Below are positions 1-5,063 of a stretch of DNA of 5,063 bases, in pieces (position 1 is the stretch's first letter; the number at the start of each line of letters is the position of its first letter). The notes under the pieces are model-generated. The model saw only the letters and a list, made by a program, of their open reading frames with translations, had not been told where the DNA came from and ran no database searches. The position numbers were made by a program, and so were the translations under genes. Source of the stretch: Hyphomicrobiales bacterium (GTDB lineage: Bacteria > Pseudomonadota > Alphaproteobacteria > Rhizobiales > Xanthobacteraceae); assembly GCA_003164375.1 (NCBI GenBank), contig PLTE01000309.1, positions 1 to 5,063 on the forward strand, in the 5' to 3' direction.

Positions 1-1235
1 GCGCGGTCGCGATCGCGCTGCGCAACCGCTGGCGCCGGCTGCAGCTCGACGACCGGCTGCGTGAAGAGGTGCTGCCGAAGAATATTTTGATGATCGGGCC
101 GACCGGCGTCGGCAAGACCGAGATATCCCGCCGTCTCGCCAAGCTCGCCGGTGCACCGTTTCTCAAGATCGAGGCGACGAAATTCACCGAAGTCGGCTAT
201 GTCGGCCGCGATGTCGAGCAGATCGTGCGCGATCTGGTCGAGATCGCCATCGCGCTGACGCGCGAGCGAAAGCGCAAGGATGTCCAGGCACGCGCCCAGC
301 AGGCGGCCGAGGATCGCGTACTCGACGCGCTGGTCGGCGCCGGAGCCAGCGCTTCGACCAAGGAGGCATTCCGCAAAAAACTGCGGGCCGGCGAACTTAA
401 CGACAAAGAAATCGAGATCGAGGTGCAGGCGGCGGGAGGCGGCATGCCGCTGTTCGATATTCCCGGCATGCCCGGCGCGCAGATGGGCGCGATCTCCATT
501 GGTGACATTTTCGGCAAGCTCGGCGGCGGCCGCACCAAGACGCGCCGCGTGAGCGTGCACGAGTCCTATGACGTCCTGATCAACGAGGAATCCGACAAGC
601 TGCTCGACACCGATCAACTGACGCAGGAAGCCATCAAGGCGGTGGAGAACAACGGTATCGTCTTTCTCGACGAAATCGACAAGATCTGCGCGCGCGACGG
701 CCGCGCCGGTGCCGACGTGTCGCGCGAGGGCGTGCAACGCGATCTTTTGCCGTTGATCGAAGGCACAACGGTCGCCACCAAGCACGGCTCGGTGAAGACC
801 GACCATATTCTGTTCATCGCCTCGGGTGCGTTTCATATTTCGAAGCCATCGGACTTGCTGCCCGAACTGCAGGGCCGGCTGCCGATTCGCGTCGAGCTCA
901 AACCGCTGACCCGCGACGACATGCGGCGCATCCTCACCGAGCCGGAAGCGTCGCTGATCAAACAATATATTGCGCTGATGGCGACCGAAGGCGTGACGCT
1001 GGAGTTTTCCGAAGATGCGATCGACGCGGTAGCCGACGTCGCGGTGGCGGTGAATTCGAGCGTGGAAAATATCGGTGCGCGGCGGCTGCAGACCGTGATG
1101 GAACGCGTGCTTGACGAAGTGTCTTTCAGCGCACCTGACCGTTCCGGCGAGACGGTGAAGATCGACTCAGCGTACGTGCATAAGCACGTCGGCGACCTCG
1201 CCAAGAACGCCGATCTGAGCCGCTTTATTCTGTGA
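1..1235 (+). CDS. hslU: HslU, ATPase and unfoldase subunit of the HslUV protease (5'-truncated by window edge)
   Basis: AAA+ unfoldase that uses ATP to unfold cytoplasmic substrates and thread them into the HslV peptidase. The reading frame is open from base 3, so the true start lies upstream. About 410 residues are visible; the family is usually about 435, so roughly 24 are missing. Landmarks seen: Walker A GPTGVGKT (nt 96-119), the pore-loop motif GYVG a little downstream (in EVGYVGRDVEQ), the glycine-rich I-domain stretch (GGGMP, PGMPGAQMG), Walker B VFLDEID (nt 660-680), the arginine-rich ELQGRLPIRVEL segment, the sensor-2 region starting GARRLQ, and the C-terminal LSRFIL tail that in this family docks into HslV. 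The gene ends in TGA at 1233-1235 and is convergent with the minus-strand genes that follow. hslV is expected upstream, outside the window. A GTG at nt 69 is an internal valine codon, not the start. Nothing looks damaged. Identification is secure. Confidence 0.98.
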   Translation, partial: AVAIALRNRWRRLQLDDRLREEVLPKNILMIGPTGVGKTEISRRLAKLAGAPFLKIEATKFTEVGYVGRDVEQIVRDLVEIAIALTRERKRKDVQARAQQAAEDRVLDALVGAGASASTKEAFRKKLRAGELNDKEIEIEVQAAGGGMPLFDIPGMPGAQMGAISIGDIFGKLGGGRTKTRRVSVHESYDVLINEESDKLLDTDQLTQEAIKAVENNGIVFLDEIDKICARDGRAGADVSREGVQRDLLPLIEGTTVATKHGSVKTDHILFIASGAFHISKPSDLLPELQGRLPIRVELKPLTRDDMRRILTEPEASLIKQYIALMATEGVTLEFSEDAIDAVADVAVAVNSSVENIGARRLQTVMERVLDEVSFSAPDRSGETVKIDSAYVHKHVGDLAKNADLSRFIL

Positions 1236-1259
1236 CGCCGCAGCTCGGTACGCGCCGGC

Positions 1260-1424
1260 TTACGCGTCGTACTTTGCTTCGACCTGCTGCTCGCGGCTGA
1301 TTTCGCGGATTGTCGCCATCCACTTTTCGACTTGCGCAAGCATCTGCAAGTCGGCGGAGCCGTTGCGCGTTGTGGTGGGTCGAGATGTGGCGGACTTCGT
1401 CGGCGTGGCGAGAACTTCGGACAT
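1260..1424 (-). CDS. Small protein of unknown function (54 aa)
   Basis: I do not recognise a family. The ATG at 1424-1422 gives 54 residues ending in TAA (1262-1260). The N-terminal third is Ser/Thr-rich and low in complexity (TPTKSATSRPTTT). The C-terminal part, from about residue 24 (LQMLAQVEKWMATI through REQQVEAKYDA), reads as one amphipathic, charged helix. There is no signal peptide, membrane segment or metal-binding motif. This start was chosen because a GGAG lies 11 bases upstream (1439-1436); an in-frame ATG at 1460 would add 12 residues but has only a weak GAG upstream. The gene is convergent with hslU, leaving 24 bases between the stops, and lies 171 bases downstream of the smr-like gene on the same strand. 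Small size leaves room for a chance ORF, but the helical, non-arginine-rich composition is unlike the shadow frames around it, which favours a real gene. Confidence 0.6.
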   Translation of the reverse strand: MSEVLATPTKSATSRPTTTRNGSADLQMLAQVEKWMATIREISREQQVEAKYDA

Positions 1425-1435
1425 GACTGATACTA

Positions 1436-1439
1436 CTCC
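1436..1439 (-). promoter_or_regulatory. Possible ribosome binding site for the 54-aa gene
   Basis: GGAG on the minus strand, 11 bases before the ATG at 1424. The spacing is somewhat long, but it is the best Shine-Dalgarno match near either candidate start and is the reason for preferring the shorter form. Confidence 0.4.
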
Positions 1440-1504
1440 GACTGACGGCGTTCCGATCATGCCGCAGTTTCTCGCAGACGAAATTGACCATTTCTTGCCG
1501 CTTG

Positions 1505-1543
1505 TGCGGCCTTCCGATTGTTAAGGTTAATAGGAAGGTCACA
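1505..1543. repeat. Imperfect inverted repeat with an A/T-rich loop
   Basis: Arms GGCCTTCC (1508-1515) and GGAAGGTC (1533-1540) pair over 8 positions with one G-T pair. After one mismatch, TG (1505-1506) pairs with CA (1542-1543). The 17-base loop contains TTAAGGTTAA (1521-1530), itself a dyad of two TTAA units two bases apart, in an otherwise GC-rich stretch. It lies in the spacer between the 3' end of the smr-like gene and the start of the 54-aa gene. Neither strand has a T-run after the stem, so it is not a classical intrinsic terminator. It could be an operator, a promoter element (TATTAA on the minus strand at 1532-1527) or a stem-loop at the 3' end of the operon transcript. Confidence 0.4.
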
Positions 1544-1595
1544 GGACGCAGCGCGATCTCGTCGGAAGCCAGTTTCGACTTCTCTGAGCCATGCG

Positions 1596-2153
1596 CTAGC
1601 GGGCACGGCGTAGGCGCACATAAAGAGCGCCTTGGCCGCCGTGGCTGACATGGGCTTCCTCGAAGCCGACGATAAGAGGGCGGAATTCCGGTAAAGCAAG
1701 CCAAAGCGGCACCTGCCGCCGCAGCACGCCTCGCTCGCTCACAGCGTCGTGCGCGTTGGCGCGCATTCCCTTCCCGGTCACGACCAGCGCAATTCTCGCG
1801 CCGTCGTTTTGCGCCCGGCGCAGGAAGCGAAGGAGCGCACCGTGCGCCTCCTGCTGCGTCATGCCATGCAAATCAATACGAGCGTCGATGGCGTCGCGGC
1901 CGCGCGCCACGCGCTGCTTGAGCCGGCGGTCGAATGGCGCGAGCGGGGGCGACTTGAGTGTCGGCGGCGGTTCGTGCGGCGCGAGAGTGCGTTGCAAAGC
2001 CTTTGCGCCGGTCGCCGCGACGGACTTGGATTCGGTCTCTGGTTCGATCTTGGGTTCGATCTTGGCTTTGCTCGGCCGCAACGGCGTGATCGAGCGCGCT
2101 AAACCGGACCACAGCGCGTGTTCTTCATCGCTCAATGGACGGCGGCGGCTCAT
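1596..2153 (-). CDS. Smr (small MutS-related) domain protein, 185 aa
   Basis: Cytoplasmic protein with a C-terminal Smr domain, a fold found at the end of MutS2 and in stand-alone proteins with DNA- or RNA-cleaving activity; the substrate here is unknown. Residues 1-25 are a short conserved-looking head (LSDEEHALWSGLARSI). Residues 26-75 are a charged, proline-rich and probably disordered linker containing a KIEPKIEP repeat. The Smr domain occupies about 88-183: DLHG (94-97), the helix MTQQEAHGALLRFLRRA, the strand-plus-loop ALVVTGKG (122-129), then GVLRRQVPLWL and the closing HGGQGALYVRLRR. The histidine of DLHG and the HGG and TGKG loops are all present, so it appears intact. The ATG overlaps the mltA stop as ATGA (2153-2150) and has no clear Shine-Dalgarno sequence, which suggests translational coupling. 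It is the last gene of the tim44-like/mltA unit. The family call is firm; the biological role is not. Confidence 0.93.
   Translation of the reverse strand: MSRRRPLSDEEHALWSGLARSITPLRPSKAKIEPKIEPETESKSVAATGAKALQRTLAPHEPPPTLKSPPLAPFDRRLKQRVARGRDAIDARIDLHGMTQQEAHGALLRFLRRAQNDGARIALVVTGKGMRANAHDAVSERGVLRRQVPLWLALPEFRPLIVGFEEAHVSHGGQGALYVRLRRAR
2041..2064. repeat. Perfect 12-bp tandem duplication inside the smr-like gene
   Basis: Two identical copies of GGTTCGATCTTG (2041-2052 and 2053-2064) encode, on the minus strand, the repeated tetrapeptide KIEP at protein residues 31-38. A diverged neighbour (2029-2040, 8 of 12 bases matching) encodes ETES. The unit is a multiple of three, so copy-number change keeps the frame. 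It falls in the predicted disordered linker before the Smr domain. Confidence 0.85.
2150..2153 (-). promoter_or_regulatory. ATGA start/stop overlap coupling mltA to the smr-like gene
   Basis: On the minus strand the four bases ATGA hold the smr start (ATG, 2153-2151) and the mltA stop (TGA, 2152-2150). No good Shine-Dalgarno sequence precedes the start, so reinitiation by ribosomes finishing mltA is the likely route; that mechanism is inferred. Confidence 0.7.
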
Positions 2154-3541
2154 TTTGGCGGCCCGGCTTTCGCTTTCTTTCTGGCCGTGGGTTTAGGCTC
2201 CGGTATCGGGACATCGCGCTGGGTCGAATCGTCCGCAGTCGGATCCACCGCGGTCGGATCCTCCATAGTGCCGAGCTCGAAACTAAACGCACTCGGACGC
2301 TCCGGCGGCAGCGGCGTGTCGCGGCCGGCTTCCACCGGATCGAGGTCGCGCGGAATGAGCATGACGAAGTCGCCGGGATTTTTGATGCGGCCGGCGATCC
2401 GCGCGGCTTCGTCGCCGGCGCCGAAGTAAATGTCGGCGCGGGCCGGGCCGACAATGGCCGAACCGGTATCCTGCGCGATGACCAGCCGGTCGAATTTCGT
2501 CACCGCCTTTTCGTTCGCAATCGGCAAACTGGCCTCGATGAAGAATGGCGTGCCGTAGGCGTGCAGCGCACGGTCGATCGCGATCGATCGGCCGGGCACC
2601 AACTGCACGCCCTCGCCGCCGACCGCTTCGTCTTCGGTCGCAAGGTCGGTAATGCGAAAGAACACATAGGACTTGTTCTGTCGGCGTATGTCCTTGGCCT
2701 GGTCGGGGTTGGCTTCCATCCAATCGCGGATGCTCTGCATCGACACTTGGTCCCGGCTCATGAGTTTGGCTTCGACCAGAGCGCGACCGACCGGCGTGTA
2801 AGGCCAACCGTTATGGGAATCGTAGTTGACGCGCAGGATCGTGCCGTCTTCCAGCCGGATGCGGGCCGAGCCCTGGATCTGCGCGAACAAGACGTCAACC
2901 TGATCGTGCAGATAGCAGATTTCCAGATGCCAGCCGTCGAGCGCGCCGTCCTCGATCTGGCCGCGGTCGTAGTAGGGCACCATCTTGCGGCGACCGATGC
3001 GGCGGCCGACGGTGGCGCCCTTGCTCGGAAACGCCTCACCGATCTTGCGCCGGCCGGCAACAACGAGATTAGACGGCCGACGATAAAGCGGCGCGTTAAA
3101 CTGCCCGGTCGGGACCCGCGAACCGGCGATGATCGGTTCGTAATAGCCGGTCAGAAAACCGTCCGTATCGCCGAGCTTGTTGATGCGGATCGGCCGGAAA
3201 TTCTCCTCGAAGAATTTTCGCGCGCCGTCCTCATCGAGTGGAATGGCCAGTCGGGCCCGCTCGCAAATATCCTTCAACGCGGCCGGGATCGCGGTCAGAT
3301 CGCGGCCGCGACGCTGCTTGGCCTCCACCGCACGGCAGCTAACTAGGAAGGTCGCAAAAGCCACGGCGTGATCGTCGCTGTCCCAGCTGTCGAGACTAGT
3401 CCAGTCAACCGGTTCGTATTGCGTATCCGGAAATTTTATCGGCGCGCGGTCCTGGCCGCGCACCGTCACCGGCAGCGCGAGAAGACCCAGCAGCGCAATA
3501 AACGGGCACCAGCTCCAGCGCCGCGCCGACAGCGGCCGCAT
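2150..3541 (-). CDS. mltA: MltA-type lytic murein transglycosylase (463 aa)
   Basis: Periplasmic enzyme that cleaves the MurNAc-GlcNAc bond of peptidoglycan, leaving 1,6-anhydro-MurNAc ends. Residues 1-29 form a Sec-type signal peptide (basic n-region with RR, hydrophobic FIALLGLLAL, likely cleavage after VRG). The MltA domain follows at about 120-290, with GFLTGYYEP (128-136), PLYRRP, VPYYDRGQIEDG, and the IQGSARIRLEDG barrel strand. A 3D domain sits at about 315-395, with QDTGSAI (357-363) and ADIYFG (369-374), which carry the conserved aspartates of the family's active-site region. The last roughly 60 residues are a proline/acid-rich tail ending in a basic KKAKAG segment. There is no lipobox cysteine at the signal-peptide end, so unlike E. 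coli MltA it is probably not a lipoprotein. Start: ATG at 3541 has GAGG six bases upstream; the in-frame ATG at 3553, four residues longer, overlaps the tim44-like stop as ATGA and is a real alternative. Confidence 0.96.
   Translation of the reverse strand: MRPLSARRWSWCPFIALLGLLALPVTVRGQDRAPIKFPDTQYEPVDWTSLDSWDSDDHAVAFATFLVSCRAVEAKQRRGRDLTAIPAALKDICERARLAIPLDEDGARKFFEENFRPIRINKLGDTDGFLTGYYEPIIAGSRVPTGQFNAPLYRRPSNLVVAGRRKIGEAFPSKGATVGRRIGRRKMVPYYDRGQIEDGALDGWHLEICYLHDQVDVLFAQIQGSARIRLEDGTILRVNYDSHNGWPYTPVGRALVEAKLMSRDQVSMQSIRDWMEANPDQAKDIRRQNKSYVFFRITDLATEDEAVGGEGVQLVPGRSIAIDRALHAYGTPFFIEASLPIANEKAVTKFDRLVIAQDTGSAIVGPARADIYFGAGDEAARIAGRIKNPGDFVMLIPRDLDPVEAGRDTPLPPERPSAFSFELGTMEDPTAVDPTADDSTQRDVPIPEPKPTARKKAKAGPPK
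2220..2264. repeat. Three 15-bp tandem units in the 3' end of mltA
   Basis: Consecutive units at 2220-2234, 2235-2249 and 2250-2264. The second and third match at 13 of 15 bases (GCRGTCGGATCCWCC); the first matches the third at 11 of 15. Read on the minus strand they lie in the codons for DPTAV, DPTAD and DSTQR, a pentapeptide repeat in the acidic C-terminal tail. The unit is in frame, so copy number could vary without breaking the gene. Confidence 0.75.
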
Positions 3542-3547
3542 TATGGG

Positions 3548-3551
3548 CCTC
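3548..3551 (-). promoter_or_regulatory. Ribosome binding site supporting the mltA start at 3541
   Basis: GAGG on the minus strand, six bases before the ATG at 3541-3539. It overlaps the tim44-like stop codon (TGAGG), so a ribosome terminating there would sit over this site. The competing ATG at 3553 has only a weak GGA very close to it. Confidence 0.55.
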
Positions 3552-4266
3552 ATTGTCCGGCTTCGGTCGCGACCACTTTCCAGTTCGGATCGCGCGAGGA
3601 AATATCGCGCGCAAAGGTCCACACGTCCGTGACGTCGGTGACCTTATCGGCACTGCCGTCGATCACGGTGCCGCCGCGGTCGCGCGTAGCGGAGACCAGC
3701 TTGGAAACGAAGCGGACGGTAATCTGGGCGGTGCGGTTGCGCAGCTCGGCAGCGGTGATGGTCGAGGCGTCGATGGAAACGAAACGCGTCTCTGCGGTTT
3801 CGCTGCGCCGCTCGCGTTCGCTGATGGCGGCATCGAAACCGTCAAACACTTCACGCGACAGAAGTGTCCGCAATTGGCGGCGGTCGCCGCCGGCAAACGC
3901 CGTTACGATCATCTCGTAGGCGGCGCGCGCGCCGGCGATAAAATGCTTGGCATCGAAACCCTGCTCCGCGGTCGCAATCGCGTCGAGTCCGGCAGCGATC
4001 GCCGATCCAGTCTCGGCGACGTCCTTCCAGCGTTCGGCCGGCGGTGGCGTGGCTTCGGTCGGGCGCGGCGTCGTCTCGGTCGAACGCGGCGGCAGCGCCA
4101 CGACCTTGTCGCTCGCCGGGCTGCGCACCACATCGCGCGCCGAATAGGGATCGTAAGGCGGCCGTTCGCGGCCGGTGCGTTGACCTAAGACGCTGCGCAG
4201 TCGCAGGAAAATGAAAACCGCGAGCGCCAGAAAGATGATGGTGTAAATGTCGAACACGTCGGGCAT
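3550..4266 (-). CDS. Tim44-domain inner-membrane protein, TimA-like (238 aa)
   Basis: Bacterial relative of the mitochondrial import-motor subunit Tim44; alphaproteobacterial members are known as inner-membrane proteins, but their bacterial job is not settled. Residues 1-7 (MPDVFDI) precede one membrane segment at about 8-23 (YTIIFLALAVFIFLRL), then a basic stretch (RSVLGQRTGRERPPYDPYSARD) typical of this alphaproteobacterial family as I recall it. Residues 48-80 are a Pro/Thr/Glu-rich linker (TETTPRPTEATPPPAE). The Tim44-like domain fills about 100-236: FDAKHFIAGARAAYEMIVTAF, then LLSREVFDGFDAAI, a central sheet including ITVRFVSKLVSATRD, and a closing DVWTFARDISSRDPNWKVVAT. The start at 4266 was chosen because the family begins with a short head before the membrane helix; an upstream ATG at 4299 would add 11 residues, and neither has a good Shine-Dalgarno sequence. 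First gene of the unit with mltA and smr, divergent from secB. Confidence 0.93.
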   Translation of the reverse strand: MPDVFDIYTIIFLALAVFIFLRLRSVLGQRTGRERPPYDPYSARDVVRSPASDKVVALPPRSTETTPRPTEATPPPAERWKDVAETGSAIAAGLDAIATAEQGFDAKHFIAGARAAYEMIVTAFAGGDRRQLRTLLSREVFDGFDAAISERERRSETAETRFVSIDASTITAAELRNRTAQITVRFVSKLVSATRDRGGTVIDGSADKVTDVTDVWTFARDISSRDPNWKVVATEAGQ

Positions 4267-4304
4267 TCTCTCGGCATCGCGCGCTGCGGGACGGTGCATT
4301 CCAA

Positions 4305-4320
4305 ACCGATTCGAACCGGT
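4305..4320. repeat. 16-bp near-perfect palindrome upstream of the tim44-like gene
   Basis: ACCGATTCGAACCGGT matches its own reverse complement at 14 of 16 positions, centred on TTCGAA. It lies 39 bases upstream of the preferred tim44-like start, where a repressor or activator site could act on that operon. It partly overlaps a direct repeat of TCGAACCG (4311-4318, 4320-4327). Operator function is a guess from position and symmetry. Confidence 0.35.
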
Positions 4321-4329
4321 CGAACCGCG

Positions 4330-4349
4330 GGAGGATGCCCGGTTCCTCC
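4330..4349. repeat. Short inverted repeat (6-bp stem, 8-base loop)
   Basis: GGAGGA (4330-4335) and TCCTCC (4344-4349) are exact reverse complements around TGCCCGGT. There is no T-run, so it is not an intrinsic terminator. It lies in the probable leader of the tim44-like transcript. A 6-bp match can occur by chance in GC-rich DNA. Confidence 0.3.
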
Positions 4350-4570
4350 GCTCTATGTAAGCACGCCCGGGAAGCCATCCAGTGGCCGCCGCTAGCGATC
4401 ATAGCGCGCCGACGCGAAACTCTAGACGATCGTAGCCGCCGCGCCAACATTGGAAGCAGGTTTCGTTGGCCGCCTTTTAGGCAAATCCGTGGGAATCGGT
4501 GCCGCCGGCTGGCATTGTTCCTCCCCCCTCCCTGTGTTAGCCAAACCGCAAATACCGCTCGTTCAGGCCG

Positions 4571-4576
4571 GAGAGG
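4571..4576 (+). promoter_or_regulatory. secB ribosome binding site
   Basis: GAGAGG six bases before the ATG at 4583, continuing into GGAA. This is the strongest Shine-Dalgarno sequence in the window and decides the start over the second ATG at 4589. Confidence 0.7.
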
Positions 4577-4582
4577 GGAATA

Positions 4583-5063
4583 ATGTCGATGACGGATGGC
4601 GGCCCCGAGCCGCAGATGGATATGCCGCGAATTGGCATTCTTATGCAGTACGTGAAGGACTTTTCTTTCGAAAATCCGAATGCGCCCCGCTCGTTAGCGC
4701 CGAACCAGCAGCAGCCCGCGATCAACGTCAATATTGCCGTCGAAGCCGCGCCGCTGTCCGAAACCGACATCGAGGTCACGCTGCGGCTGGAAGGCAAAGC
4801 AGACTTGCAGGGTATGGTGCTGTTCGGCTTCGAACTCCTCTATGCCGGTGTTTTCCGTATCCTCAACGTGCCGGCTGAAAGCGTGCAGCCGACCGTGATG
4901 ATCGAGTGCCCGCGCATGCTGTTCCCCTTCGCGCGCGAAATCGTCGCTACCGCGACACGAAACGGCGGCTTTCTGCCGCTGCTGCTGGAGCCGATCGATT
5001 TCGCAAACCTGTACCGCCAGCGCTTGGCGGCGGCTCAGACCTCACAGGCATCGCGGCCGGCTA
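4583..5063 (+). CDS. secB: SecB, Sec-pathway export chaperone (3' end beyond window)
   Basis: Cytosolic tetrameric chaperone that keeps exported precursors unfolded and passes them to SecA. 160 residues are visible with no stop before the window edge. SecB proteins are usually about 150-170 residues, so nearly the whole gene is present. Hallmarks seen: the N-terminal strand ILMQYVKDFSFENPNAP (19-35), the sheet segments INVNIAVEA and IEVTLRLEGKA, the helix region FGFELLYAGVFRI, and the signature CPRMLFPFAREIVA (109-122) followed by GGFLPLLLEPIDFANLY. After residue 148 the tail turns to Ala/Gln/Ser, typical of the variable SecB C-terminus. The start at 4583 follows a strong GAGAGG site; an in-frame ATG at 4589 would remove two residues. 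The gene is divergent from the tim44-like unit. No sign of damage. Confidence 0.97.
   Translation, partial: MSMTDGGPEPQMDMPRIGILMQYVKDFSFENPNAPRSLAPNQQQPAINVNIAVEAAPLSETDIEVTLRLEGKADLQGMVLFGFELLYAGVFRILNVPAESVQPTVMIECPRMLFPFAREIVATATRNGGFLPLLLEPIDFANLYRQRLAAAQTSQASRPA

Larger units (their letters stand above)
4267..4582. other. Divergent intergenic region between the tim44-like gene and secB
   Basis: 316 bases that should hold the promoters for both divergent transcripts. I see no credible gene: the frames crossing it lack conserved motifs or membrane segments and run on as shadows of secB. Visible structure includes a 16-bp near-palindrome (4305-4320), a direct repeat of TCGAACCG (4311-4318 and 4320-4327), a small hairpin (4330-4349) and an inverted repeat CGCTA/TAGCG (4390-4394 and 4402-4406). 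On the minus strand TATGAT (4403-4398) resembles a -10 element, but 17 bases upstream the hexamer is only TCTAGA. On the plus strand TTGTTC (about 4516-4521) lacks a good -10 at the right distance. No promoter can be called firmly. Confidence 0.7.

Noticed and set aside
1236..1259. Possible bidirectional terminator between hslU and the 54-aa gene
   Set aside because: Only a 4-bp GCCG/CGGC pairing with a 15-base loop and no T-run on either strand; not enough for a call.
1457..1704. Minus-strand open frames at the 3' end of the smr-like gene (80 and 159 codons)
   Set aside because: They overlap the Smr domain coding sequence in other frames, are rich in Arg, Ser and Ala, and have no ribosome binding site or recognisable domain.
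2135..3346. Long plus-strand open frame (403 codons) opposite mltA
   Set aside because: It is antisense to an unmistakable MltA reading frame. High GC content produces long stop-free frames opposite real genes, and this translation is rich in Arg, Val, Ala and Asp with no domain signature.
3553..4188. Plus-strand 211-codon open frame opposite the tim44-like gene
   Set aside because: Antisense shadow of a well-supported Tim44-domain gene; the translation is Gly/Arg-rich without motifs.
4301..4330. GGTTCGAATCGG on the minus strand resembles a tRNA T-arm
   Set aside because: The flanking bases do not give a 5-bp T-stem or a matching acceptor stem, and no cloverleaf can be drawn from the upstream sequence. 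The symmetry is better described as a short palindrome.
4267..4582. Remnant of fxsA, which I recall lying next to secB in some Rhizobiales
   Set aside because: The interval is shorter than an fxsA gene and no frame encodes the expected hydrophobic segments, so there is no evidence for a relic.
4450..4878. Plus-strand 142-codon open frame overlapping the secB start
   Set aside because: It lies in another frame over the first 100 codons of a clear secB, lacks recognisable motifs, and its part upstream of secB is unremarkable. It is treated as a shadow frame.

Overview
The window is ordinary housekeeping chromosome from a GC-rich alphaproteobacterium, most likely of the order Hyphomicrobiales (Rhizobiales; Bradyrhizobium- or Xanthobacteraceae-like). 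The assignment rests on my recall of protein families (HslU, a Tim44-domain membrane protein, MltA, an Smr-domain protein and SecB) and of this gene neighbourhood in that group. No database search was run, and genus is not resolved. There are no mobile elements, CRISPR arrays, tRNA or rRNA genes.

Layout. (1) 1-1235, plus strand: the 3' part of hslU, the ATPase of the HslUV protease; about two dozen N-terminal residues lie off the left edge. (2) 1260-1424, minus strand: a probable 54-residue protein of unknown function, convergent with hslU. (3) 1425-1595: a 171-bp spacer holding an imperfect inverted repeat with an A/T-rich TTAA-N2-TTAA loop. (4) 1596-4266, minus strand: a tight three-gene unit transcribed tim44-like -> mltA -> smr. 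The mltA/smr junction is a 4-base ATGA overlap, and the tim44-like/mltA junction is either another ATGA overlap or an 8-base gap, depending on the mltA start. (5) 4267-4582: a divergent intergenic region with several short dyads and no gene. (6) 4583-5063, plus strand: secB, running off the right edge.

The genes share a cell-envelope and proteostasis theme. SecB delivers unfolded precursors to the Sec translocon. The Tim44-domain protein is a single-pass inner-membrane protein related to the mitochondrial import-motor subunit Tim44. MltA is an exported peptidoglycan-cleaving enzyme. HslU unfolds proteins for HslV. The Smr-domain protein is the odd partner, since the family binds or cleaves nucleic acid. 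A functional link among the operon members is inferred from context only.

I found no convincing undescribed system. The items most worth checking are the 54-residue protein, the inverted repeat upstream of it, the 16-bp palindrome just upstream of the tim44-like gene, and two in-frame tandem DNA repeats in disordered parts of MltA and the Smr protein.
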